Below, one piece after another: positions 57,858 to 64,000 of a stretch of DNA of 64,000 nucleotides (its first letter is position 1; each line of letters starts with the position of its first letter). Both the position numbers and the translations under genes were made by a program. This DNA comes from JASHUC01 sp035606175 (GTDB lineage: Bacteria > Pseudomonadota > Gammaproteobacteria > Steroidobacterales > Steroidobacteraceae), in contig DATNFW010000013.1 in NCBI GenBank assembly GCA_035606175.1, positions 3,309 to 67,308 on the forward strand, written 5' to 3'. The notes beneath the pieces were generated by a model, which ran no database searches, was not told where the DNA came from, and worked only from the letters and a program-made list of their open reading frames with translations.

Positions 57858-58451
57858 GTGGAAAGTTATCCTTCGCGCCCGGCACATGCCGCGGATTCCT
57901 GGACTCTGCCCAACGTCCTGACCTGGGTGCGAATTGCCGCGATCCCGCTCGTCGTGATCGCGTTCTATCTGCCCGCCTCCTGGTCGGACCCTGCCGCGGG
58001 CCTGATCTTCGCCGCGGCGGGAGTTACGGACTCGCTCGACGGTTATCTCGCGCGGCGGCTCGGGCAGACCACCCGCCTCGGCGCATTCCTCGATCCCGTT
58101 GCGGATAAGCTGATCGTCGCGACCGCGCTCGTGCTGCTTGTGAGCCGGGATCACCGACCGCTGATCGTTCTCACCGCCGCCGTCATCATCGGTCGCGAGA
58201 TCGCGATCTCGGCCTTGCGCGAATGGATGGCGGAGCTCGGCAAGCGCCGCAAAGTCGCGGTCTCCATTCTCGGCAAGTACAAGACGATTCTGCAGATCGT
58301 CGGCCTCGCGATGATGCTGTACCGCCATCCGCTAGGTCCGTTGCCGCTATACCCGATCGGCGTCGCGCTTACGGTGCTTGCCGCGGCTCTCACGCTGATC
58401 TCGATGGTGATGTACTTGCGCGCGGCATGGCCGCACCTGAGAGAAGGGTAG
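57858..58451 (+). CDS. pgsA: CDP-diacylglycerol--glycerol-3-phosphate 3-phosphatidyltransferase
   Basis: A 197-residue inner-membrane enzyme that makes phosphatidylglycerophosphate. The CDP-alcohol phosphotransferase motif is complete (DSLDGYLARRLGQTTRLGAF then LDPVADK, DGx2ARx8Gx3Dx3D). LPNVLTWVRIAAIPLVV at the N terminus and five or six helices fit the family. It starts at a GTG (57858). Its stop lies five bases from the convergent SagB-like gene, where a tRNA-Gly would often follow. Confidence 0.95.
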   Translation: MESYPSRPAHAADSWTLPNVLTWVRIAAIPLVVIAFYLPASWSDPAAGLIFAAAGVTDSLDGYLARRLGQTTRLGAFLDPVADKLIVATALVLLVSRDHRPLIVLTAAVIIGREIAISALREWMAELGKRRKVAVSILGKYKTILQIVGLAMMLYRHPLGPLPLYPIGVALTVLAAALTLISMVMYLRAAWPHLREG

Positions 58452-58456
58452 TCTAG

Positions 58457-59542
58457 TCAAGTACTTAGGGATTGCACCTCATTTTTTTTCGAGCCGACGC
58501 CTGCGATGTAGAGGACCGACTCGGAGATGCCGTCCAACCCCAAGTCGCGCTCGATCAATGTGTCCCTCAGGGCGGCGGTGCTGAAGGGAGCCAGACCCAG
58601 CCTCGTTGCGGCGAGGCAGAAGGTCTGACACAGATGTCCCGTTTCGAGTAGGACGATCCGGTAAGCTCGAGCCTTCCCGTATTTCCACATGGTCCTCGCG
58701 AACACCGCCGTCATGATGAAAAGCGCGGCGGCCTGCGCAAAGTACGGCTGATCGGCGCAGTAGCGGCGCGCCATACTCGCCGTCGCTACGTGGGAGAGCC
58801 TCGCCAAGCTGTGAGCGCGGGCGCGATAGTGGTAAAGCCCCCGCTCGAGCCCTTCGATCCGCAAGGCCATGAGATAGACCTCCACCGGGTGTCTGGCACC
58901 GCCCGAAGGGCTGGTTTTGTAGGGAAGTCTCCCGAAGGCGCCGGCCTGAAGATATCCCTGGACTCCCCACGTCGATTGAAGCAGCGTCGAGATTGCATGC
59001 AACGATACGGCACTCTTGCCGAATTGCCGATGGGTACGTCTGGCATGCAGCGTCTCGAAGAATGCATCCCCGGAGCGCTCGTGCGGCGGCAGGCGGATGA
59101 CTTCGAGTCCGAGAACGGTTTTGAATTGTGGCGGAGCCGGGCCCGAGGGAAGGAGCTTCATCTTGCGCGCGAGGGGCCAGTCCGCGCCGATGTAGGCGGC
59201 ATCCTTGGTCATGAAATGAAAGCCACCTTCGGGAAGCCACGCTCTCCAGGATGATTCGAGCAGTCGGTCGCGCGCGCTACCGGCCGAGCCATGCTCGAGC
59301 AAGAGTTGCGCGTCGATCAACTTCAAAATCGCTGCGGCGACGCTTCGCGGGCTATACGCACGGAACTCCAGCAGCGCATCTTCGATGGTTCGCGGCTCGC
59401 AGAAGAAGCGAATCAGCTCCAGAGTGACCGGATTCGCCGCGAACGTCCTTCGGGTGAGGAAATTCGCGATCCGCAGCGCTCCGCTTTGCCAGTATGCAAT
59501 CTGGCAGGATGCGCTTTGCAACCTCAACGAGGCTCGGGCCAC
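58457..59542 (-). CDS. SagB-family (azoline oxidase-like) nitroreductase-fold dehydrogenase
   Basis: A 361-residue protein. The C-terminal part (about 150-350) is a SagB/ThcOx-type FMN dehydrogenase: ARRTHRQF (168-174), SPSGGARHPVEVYL (211-224), GLYHYRARAHSL, WKYGKARAYRIVLLETGH (Lys287-Tyr288, where azoline oxidases carry a catalytic Lys-Tyr pair) and LAATRLGLAPF. The N-terminal 140 residues look like a winged-helix/recognition module (TLELIRFFCEPRTIEDALLEF). Family members oxidise thiazolines or oxazolines in peptide natural products, but no cyclodehydratase or YcaO gene is present here, so its substrate is unknown. It ends the ECF/kinase operon. Confidence 0.85.
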   Translation of the reverse strand: MARASLRLQSASCQIAYWQSGALRIANFLTRRTFAANPVTLELIRFFCEPRTIEDALLEFRAYSPRSVAAAILKLIDAQLLLEHGSAGSARDRLLESSWRAWLPEGGFHFMTKDAAYIGADWPLARKMKLLPSGPAPPQFKTVLGLEVIRLPPHERSGDAFFETLHARRTHRQFGKSAVSLHAISTLLQSTWGVQGYLQAGAFGRLPYKTSPSGGARHPVEVYLMALRIEGLERGLYHYRARAHSLARLSHVATASMARRYCADQPYFAQAAALFIMTAVFARTMWKYGKARAYRIVLLETGHLCQTFCLAATRLGLAPFSTAALRDTLIERDLGLDGISESVLYIAGVGSKKNEVQSLST

Positions 59543-59558
59543 CGCGCGAGTCCCGCAC

Positions 59559-59780
59559 CTACTTCGGCCGGTGCAGGAATACCCACATGGACTTCACCTG
59601 CGACTGCAGGTCCTGCAATCCGGTGTGCAGTTCCAGGCGAGTGATGTCTCCGGCGCGGTGGCGCCCGAGCAGCCTCGTCGCCTCGGCTTTGGCGTTGCGC
59701 GACAGCTGCCTCAGTTCTCTGAGCTCAACATTCTGAGACTTGCCGGACCGTCGTTTCGTGCGCCGCGTGTTCGAAGCCAT
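59559..59780 (-). CDS. Small basic protein between the kinase and SagB-like genes
   Basis: A 73-residue protein starting MASNTRRTKRRSGKSQ, rich in Arg and Lys at the N terminus, then helical (ELRELRQLSRNAKAEATRLL) and ending KSMWVFLHRPK. Its first 70 bases overlap the kinase 3' end in another frame, and it stops 16 bases before the SagB-like start. The tight spacing and non-random amino acid pattern suggest a real gene; overlap makes this uncertain. It has no cysteine and few Ser/Thr, so a role as a thiazole-type precursor peptide is not supported. A DNA-binding or adaptor role is as likely. Confidence 0.5.
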   Translation of the reverse strand: MASNTRRTKRRSGKSQNVELRELRQLSRNAKAEATRLLGRHRAGDITRLELHTGLQDLQSQVKSMWVFLHRPK

Positions 59781-62458
59781 GTGCGAGTCCCTCCCGCTGT
59801 GGTTCGGAGTTCGATCGCCAATCTCATGCGACTCAGCAAAGCCGGGAACCTCCGGTCGCCGCGCAGGCTGCGAAGCAGAGGATCCGTCTTCAGGCCGAGC
59901 ATTCCGGAATCGTGCGCTCGATAGGCGCGATCGAGCCATTGGAAGGCGTCGTCGGTCTCGCCGCGGAATGCGTGGACCGTGGCGATCTCGTAGGCGGCGG
60001 TGGGGCCGAAGCGGCTTGTCAGCGAATCGAGCGCGGCATCGGAGTCTTTGCGTCTGCCCATTCCCCAGTACACCATCGCGAGACCACCCAGTCGGTAGTC
60101 GTCGCTGCGCTCTTTCTCTATCGCCTGGAGCGCCTCGCCGAATCGGCGGAGTCGAAGCTGAGCGATGCCGACAGCGCTCTGCGCGCCGCCGAATTCGGGA
60201 TGCATGCGTAAAAGGCTGAGCCGGCTCTGAAGGCACTCCTCGAGGCGGTCGGCCGCGCACAGCGCGATTCCGAGAGAGTTCAAGGTGCTCGGATCGAGCG
60301 GATTGCGCGCGAGCGCCTCCTGGTATTGTGCGACGGCTTCGCCGGCACTCCCGAGTACCAGCGCGAGGTCGCCCAGGGCGCCCGGAAGCAGTTCGAAGCG
60401 AGGGTCTATCGCGCGCACACGCTGCGTGTCCGCCTGCGCGGCCGCCCAATTCCACGCGACATTCATCTCGAACCCGGCTCGGGTGTAATACGCCCAGGCG
60501 AGCTTCGGATCGAGCCGGATCGCCCGCGCGAGCGCATCGGTGACTCGACTGCTCTGACTCGGCGATTGCGAGCCGCTCAGCACTTCCTGCACCAGGTACG
60601 CGCTCGCGAGACGGGCCCACGTCAGAGCGTAGCCGGGGTCGATGCCGATCGCCTGTCGATAGAGCTCGATGGCTCGTTCGGTATCTCGCGCTGTCAGGCG
60701 CGCCTTGAAGTAGTTTCCCTCCAGAACGAGGTCGTAAGCCCGAACATTCGGCACCGAGCGCGTGCCTCCCAACGTGCCGAGGAGAGCCACGCGCAGGGAT
60801 TGTGAGACCTCCTCGGCAATCTCGTTCTGCACCTTGAAGATGTCGGGGAGAGTGCGATCGTAGCTCTGCGACCACAGGTCCACGCCGTCCGATGCGCGAA
60901 TGAGCTGCGCGCTGATGCGCAACTGCTCGCCGTTCCTGCGGACGCTGCCCTCCAGAATGTGCGTGACCCCGAGCTTGCGGGCGATCGCGCGCACATCCTC
61001 GCTTCTGCCCTTGAATTGGAACGACGACGTGCGCGCGATCACCTTCAGATCGGCGCTGTGCACGAGGTGGTCTATGAGCTCCTCGGAGAGGCCTTCGGAG
61101 AAGTATTCCTCGTCCTTTTTCTGGCTCAAATCGATGAACGGCAGAACGGCGATCGACTTCTCTCCGGCCGCAGCGGTCGAAGCCATACCTATGTTGAGTG
61201 ACCCCGCGCCACCTCGCACCAAAGCATAGGCCAGAGCGCCCGCGAGGAACACGGTCGCCGCGGCTGCGCCAAATCCCGTTCGATGCCGCAGAACGAATTT
61301 TGCGCCGCGATAGCCGAGGCGCGCCGGTCGGGCATCGACCGGCTCGCCGCTCAAGCTCCGTTGCAGATCATCGGCGAGCGCCGTGGCACTGTCGTAACGG
61401 TCCGAGAGTGGCTTTGCAAGTGCCTTGAGGGCGATCGCGTCCAGGTCGCCCTTGAGGCGACGAGCCAACCTGCGCTCCGTCGTGTCTCTCGTCGCCGCGG
61501 CACCGGGCCGGATGCGAGTGCTGGGGCGCCGCACCTCAACCTCGGCAATCGCGAGCTCGAGTTGCAGCATCGAGGTACCCCCCTCGAGCTGATAGGGGCG
61601 ACTTCCGGTCAACAACTCGTAGAGAACCACGCCGAGCGAATAGACGTCACTTGCCGCGCCGACACGTTCTCCGCGTACCGACTCGGGGCTCGCATAGTCT
61701 GCGGTGAGCGCTCCACCGTAGCGCCGAGTGAGATCGGTTTTTGGGTCCTCCTCAACGAGCAGCTTTGCGATGCCGAAGTCGAGCAGCCGCACCTGTCCGG
61801 AAGCGGTGACCAGGATGTTCGAAGGTTTGATGTCGCGGTGGATGATCCGTTGCGTATGTGCGTACTGCACCGCATCGAGCACCTGCAAGAACACCTTCAC
61901 GCGCTGTCGGACATCGAGCCGGTGAGCATCGCACCAGGTAGTCAGCGGCTCGCCAGCGACGTACTCCATCGCCAGGTATGGCAGTCCGTCGGAGCTCACG
62001 CCCGCGTCGTACAGGCGTGCGATGTTGGGATGCTCCAGAGCCGCCAAAATGTCGCGTTCCCGCCCGAACCGGCTCGCGAGGTCTGCGCGCAGCTGCAGCA
62101 GCATCGGGAGCTTCAAGGCCACCTCTCGCTTGAAAGCTCCGTCGGCCCGCTCGGCCAGCCACACCTCGGCCATTCCGCCTGCGCCGAGCAGCCGGATCAG
62201 CCGATAGGGGCCGACGGGATCACCCGGCCGGGGGCTCACCCGGATTCGCGAGATGCAGCTTCCGATGACTTCTGCAATCGGTTCGACCGAACCGTCTGAG
62301 GGCGATGCCGGCAGCAGCGCCTCGCGCAGCGCGTCCGCCAGGGAGCAGTATTCGGGAGAGAGCGCATCGAGCCAGCGCCGCCGTCCCTCGGCATCGAGCG
62401 GCAGCGCCTCATCGAGCAGGCGGCTCATGACTGCCATCTCGGGTATGGATAGGCTCAT
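59711..62458 (-). CDS. Transmembrane Ser/Thr protein kinase with TolB-like and TPR sensor region
   Basis: A 915-residue Hanks-type kinase. The kinase domain (about 84-370) is complete: glycine loop LGAGGMAEVW (91-100), Lys116 in VALKLP, HRDIKPSNIL (207-216), DFG (227-229) and YASPES. A single membrane helix follows (about 397-414). The outer part has a TolB-N/FlgO-like domain (EKSIAVLPFIDLS to about 552) and then TPR-like repeats to about 880. This layout is typical of kinases beside ECF sigma factors, in which phosphorylation activates the sigma factor. It is second in the operon, 43 bases after the sigma gene. Confidence 0.9.
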   Translation of the reverse strand: MSLSIPEMAVMSRLLDEALPLDAEGRRRWLDALSPEYCSLADALREALLPASPSDGSVEPIAEVIGSCISRIRVSPRPGDPVGPYRLIRLLGAGGMAEVWLAERADGAFKREVALKLPMLLQLRADLASRFGRERDILAALEHPNIARLYDAGVSSDGLPYLAMEYVAGEPLTTWCDAHRLDVRQRVKVFLQVLDAVQYAHTQRIIHRDIKPSNILVTASGQVRLLDFGIAKLLVEEDPKTDLTRRYGGALTADYASPESVRGERVGAASDVYSLGVVLYELLTGSRPYQLEGGTSMLQLELAIAEVEVRRPSTRIRPGAAATRDTTERRLARRLKGDLDAIALKALAKPLSDRYDSATALADDLQRSLSGEPVDARPARLGYRGAKFVLRHRTGFGAAAATVFLAGALAYALVRGGAGSLNIGMASTAAAGEKSIAVLPFIDLSQKKDEEYFSEGLSEELIDHLVHSADLKVIARTSSFQFKGRSEDVRAIARKLGVTHILEGSVRRNGEQLRISAQLIRASDGVDLWSQSYDRTLPDIFKVQNEIAEEVSQSLRVALLGTLGGTRSVPNVRAYDLVLEGNYFKARLTARDTERAIELYRQAIGIDPGYALTWARLASAYLVQEVLSGSQSPSQSSRVTDALARAIRLDPKLAWAYYTRAGFEMNVAWNWAAAQADTQRVRAIDPRFELLPGALGDLALVLGSAGEAVAQYQEALARNPLDPSTLNSLGIALCAADRLEECLQSRLSLLRMHPEFGGAQSAVGIAQLRLRRFGEALQAIEKERSDDYRLGGLAMVYWGMGRRKDSDAALDSLTSRFGPTAAYEIATVHAFRGETDDAFQWLDRAYRAHDSGMLGLKTDPLLRSLRGDRRFPALLSRMRLAIELRTTAGGTRTWLRTRGARNDGPASLRMLSSEN

Positions 62459-62501
62459 TGGCAGCTCGGCGCGGATTGCGCGCGCATCGATCGAGCTTCG
62501 C

Positions 62502-63053
62502 TCATCGCAGCGCCGCGGCGAGAATCAGCCGCGCCTTCTCCCAGTCGCGCTGCACGGTGCGGTCGCTGGTGCTCAGGGTTTCCGCAATCTCGCGGTCGCT
62601 ATAGCCACCGAAGTAGCGCATCTGCGCGACCTCGGCGAGGCGAGGGTCCGCCTGCTCCAAATCCTCCAGAGCTTCATGAATTCTCAGTATCGTGGTCTCG
62701 TCCTCGGCCATGTCCCCGACGAGATGCGTCGACAGCGTCAGCGGTCGCGCCTCGCCACCGCGCTTCTGGGCGATCCGATCGCGTACGCTGTTCACGATCA
62801 CGGAGCGCATCACCTGCGAGGCATAGGCAAAGAACGCCCTGCGGTCCCCGGCGCGCAGGGTGCCCGCGTTCACGAATCGCAAATAAGACTCGTGCACGAG
62901 GCCGGTGGTATCGAGCAGTGTGTTGCGTCCGCCGTCGCGCAGGCGCGATCGGGCTAGCCGGTGCAGCTCTGCATAGGCGGCTGCAAACAGCGCGTTGCGC
63001 GCTTCGGCATCACCCGCGTGGAGGCTACCGAGCAGCTCTGTGAGCTGATTCAT
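62502..63053 (-). CDS. ECF-subfamily RNA polymerase sigma factor (kinase-linked type)
   Basis: A 183-residue ECF sigma factor of the Sigma70_ECF/TIGR02999 type. Region 2 has LHRLARSRLRDGGRN, TGLVHESYLRFV and FFAYASQVMRSVIVNSVRD; region 4 has AEVAQMRYFGGYSDREIAETLSTSDRTVQRDWEKAR (helix-turn-helix about 143-178). No anti-sigma gene is adjacent; instead a Ser/Thr kinase follows, matching sigma groups controlled by phosphorylation. The ATG at 63053 starts MNQLTELLG; another at 63071 would add six residues. Confidence 0.9.
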   Translation of the reverse strand: MNQLTELLGSLHAGDAEARNALFAAAYAELHRLARSRLRDGGRNTLLDTTGLVHESYLRFVNAGTLRAGDRRAFFAYASQVMRSVIVNSVRDRIAQKRGGEARPLTLSTHLVGDMAEDETTILRIHEALEDLEQADPRLAEVAQMRYFGGYSDREIAETLSTSDRTVQRDWEKARLILAAALR

Positions 63054-63325
63054 CGAGTGCCTGCCCGTCATGGCGGGATGGACGCCATAACCTACACCCT
63101 GTGCGCGATCCGCGCCATGGCAGTCTCGATCGCACGCGGCAACGTCTCGATGCGCACGCTTGCGGCACTGCGATTCGACGGCCACATGAGGTGCCGTGGC
63201 GGAATCCGGCCGCAGATGGTGTCTGCATGAGCGAGGCAGCCGGCAAGCCTCGCCCGAAGAGCTCGGGCCGAGGGTCGGGGAGCCTCAACCCAGCCATGCC
63301 ACCATCCAGCATCGAGGAGCAGACC

Positions 63326-63700
63326 ATGAATACGATCGACACTTTCAAGCCCGTTCGAGGGCTTGTCGCAGCCGCGGTTCTTTGCGCGATTTCCGCAGGA
63401 TTTGCGACGGTCGCGGCAGCGGCCGACTACACGGACGTGCGTTCAGTGACCGTGCAGTACGGGGATCTGAATCTCTCGAATCCGCAAGGCGCAGCTGCGC
63501 TCTACAGTCGGATAGTCGGCGCAGCTCACGAGGTGTGCGACCCCAGCAGCTCCGATCTCGCCTCCCGTGCGTCTGCACAAAAATGCGTGAACAAGGCGAT
63601 CGCGCATGCGGTGAGCAGGGTCGGCCATCCCGAGTTGATCGCGATCTATATCGAGAAGACTCATCGGGCGCTGCCGACGACCGTTGCGGCCGTTCGCTGA
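63326..63700 (+). CDS. UrcA-family secreted protein (copy 2)
   Basis: A 124-residue protein with a signal peptide (GLVAAAVLCAISAGFATVAAAA) and the UrcA core VRSVTVQYGDLNLSNPQGAAALYSRIVGAAHEVCD, with a second cysteine in AQKCVNKAIAHAV. It resembles the copy at 30.0-30.4 kb, mostly in the YGDLNL...A..LY.RI..AA.EVC block. A GAGGAG ribosome site lies about 7 bases before the ATG. It is divergent from the ECF/kinase operon, making it a candidate target of that sigma factor. The 272-base gap before it holds no other gene I can support. Confidence 0.87.
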   Translation: MNTIDTFKPVRGLVAAAVLCAISAGFATVAAAADYTDVRSVTVQYGDLNLSNPQGAAALYSRIVGAAHEVCDPSSSDLASRASAQKCVNKAIAHAVSRVGHPELIAIYIEKTHRALPTTVAAVR

Positions 63701-63705
63701 GCGAG

Positions 63706-63746
63706 GATGGGCGGTGGCAAACGCCGCCGACACGCCACCGCCCATC
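63706..63746 (+). terminator. Strong hairpin after UrcA copy 2
   Basis: GATGGGCGGTGGC (63706-63718) and GCCACCGCCCATC (63734-63746) form a perfect 13-bp stem with a 15-base loop, starting 5 bases after the urcA stop. There is no T run after it, so it is either a terminator of the GC-rich kind or an RNA-stabilising stem. Confidence 0.65.
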
Positions 63747-63817
63747 GACCGAAGCAAGCATGCGTCATGCGGCAGGAAAGCGCCGGCGTCGCGACGAGAC
63801 ACAGTCCCAGCCGTGCC

Positions 63818-63845
63818 TTGACTTCGGCACGAGCGCACATACAAT
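63818..63845 (+). promoter_or_regulatory. Sigma-70 promoter of tRNA-Gly
   Basis: TTGACT (63818-63823), a 16-base spacer and TACAAT (63840-63845) lie about 20 bases before the tRNA 5' end. Both boxes are near consensus. Confidence 0.7.
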
Positions 63846-63865
63846 TCCGGCACCTCTCTCGAGCG

Positions 63866-63938
63866 GCGGGAGTAGCTCAGTTGGTAGAGCACAACCTTGC
63901 CAAGGTTGGGGTCGCGGGTTCGAGTCCCGTTTCCCGCT
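63866..63938 (+). tRNA. tRNA-Gly(GCC)
   Basis: A complete 73-base cloverleaf. The acceptor GCGGGAG pairs with TTCCCGC (one G-U), the D stem is GCTC/GAGC, the anticodon stem CAACC/GGTTG carries the loop TTGCCAA with anticodon GCC at 63899-63901, and the T arm is GCGGG-TTCGAGT-CCCGT. The discriminator base is T and CCA is not encoded. In many gammaproteobacteria this gene lies just after pgsA. Confidence 0.95.
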
Positions 63939-64000
63939 CCGACAGTTCAAAGGGTTACGTCTAACGAATTCCCTTCATACGGAATCTGTACGGAAAGCCG

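Noticed and set aside
59559..59780. Small basic protein as a thiazole/oxazole precursor peptide for the SagB-like enzyme
   Set aside because: It contains no cysteine, few Ser/Thr residues, no leader-cleavage motif and no cyclodehydratase partner, so this reading has no direct support.
59781..60875. Frame upstream of the small basic protein, overlapping the kinase
   Set aside because: It is composed of Arg/Ser/Pro-rich out-of-frame sequence within the kinase TPR region; only the final 73 residues look like a protein.

Overview
This is 64 kb of gene-dense, GC-rich bacterial chromosome. No stretch longer than about 270 bases lacks a gene. Gene order and families point to a gammaproteobacterium of the Xanthomonadales/Nevskiales/Steroidobacterales kind. 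The main evidence is uvrC-pgsA with a tRNA-Gly nearby, cysB divergent from cysH, thrABC, the mnmA/nudJ/purB neighbourhood, UrcA-family secreted proteins, a PEP-CTERM protein and HpnB. The genus cannot be settled from the sequence alone.

Layout. 1-3.2 kb: end of a histidine kinase, a SirB2-like protein, a Bax-inhibitor-1 protein and an NRAMP transporter that has no ordinary start codon. 3.2-8.6 kb (minus): pqiA-pqiB-cydA-cydB, a tightly packed operon joining an intermembrane-transport system to cytochrome bd. 8.8-9.8 kb: a secreted alpha/beta hydrolase. 9.8-14.1 kb (minus): cysH-cysG-cysteine synthase-ferredoxin:NADP reductase, divergent from cysB (14.2-15.2 kb). 15.3-17.0 kb: MaoC hydratase, CoA-ester lyase and a small unknown. 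17.1-19.3 kb (minus): XdhC, an unknown and a MocA-like nucleotidyltransferase. 19.5-25.1 kb: thrA-thrB-thrC and a NERD-domain protein. 25.2-30.4 kb: M20 peptidase/TatD, two secreted unknowns, a quinone-reductase-like enzyme and UrcA no. 1. 30.6-32.7 kb: LytS/LytTR two-component pair. 32.7-36.5 kb: HpnB and threonine aldolase, then a YgjP-like peptidase and kynA. 36.5-39.0 kb: PEP-CTERM protein, msrQ and msrP. 39.3-46.6 kb (minus): purB, a PLD-like protein, nudJ, mnmA, acnA and a HAD phosphatase. 46.7-49.6 kb: fumC, CoA pyrophosphatase and mazG. 49.6-52.3 kb (minus): a probable lysine-degradation pair. 52.5-58.5 kb: class II DAHP synthase, icd, uracil-DNA glycosylase, uvrC and pgsA. 58.5-63.1 kb (minus): ECF sigma factor, Ser/Thr kinase, small basic protein and SagB-like dehydrogenase. 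63.3-63.9 kb: UrcA no. 2 and tRNA-Gly(GCC).

Most of the window is core metabolism: the TCA cycle (acnA, icd, fumC), threonine and cysteine synthesis, aromatic synthesis, purine synthesis, and repair and nucleotide sanitation. Stop/start overlaps (ATGA, GTGA, TTGA, TGATG) are very frequent, so translational coupling appears to be the normal way operons are built here. The best candidates for unfamiliar biology are the ECF/kinase/small protein/SagB cassette between pgsA and tRNA-Gly, the start-less NRAMP gene one stop codon downstream of the Bax-inhibitor gene, a clear sigma-54-type promoter before the PEP-CTERM gene, and short in-frame tandem repeats in several housekeeping genes.
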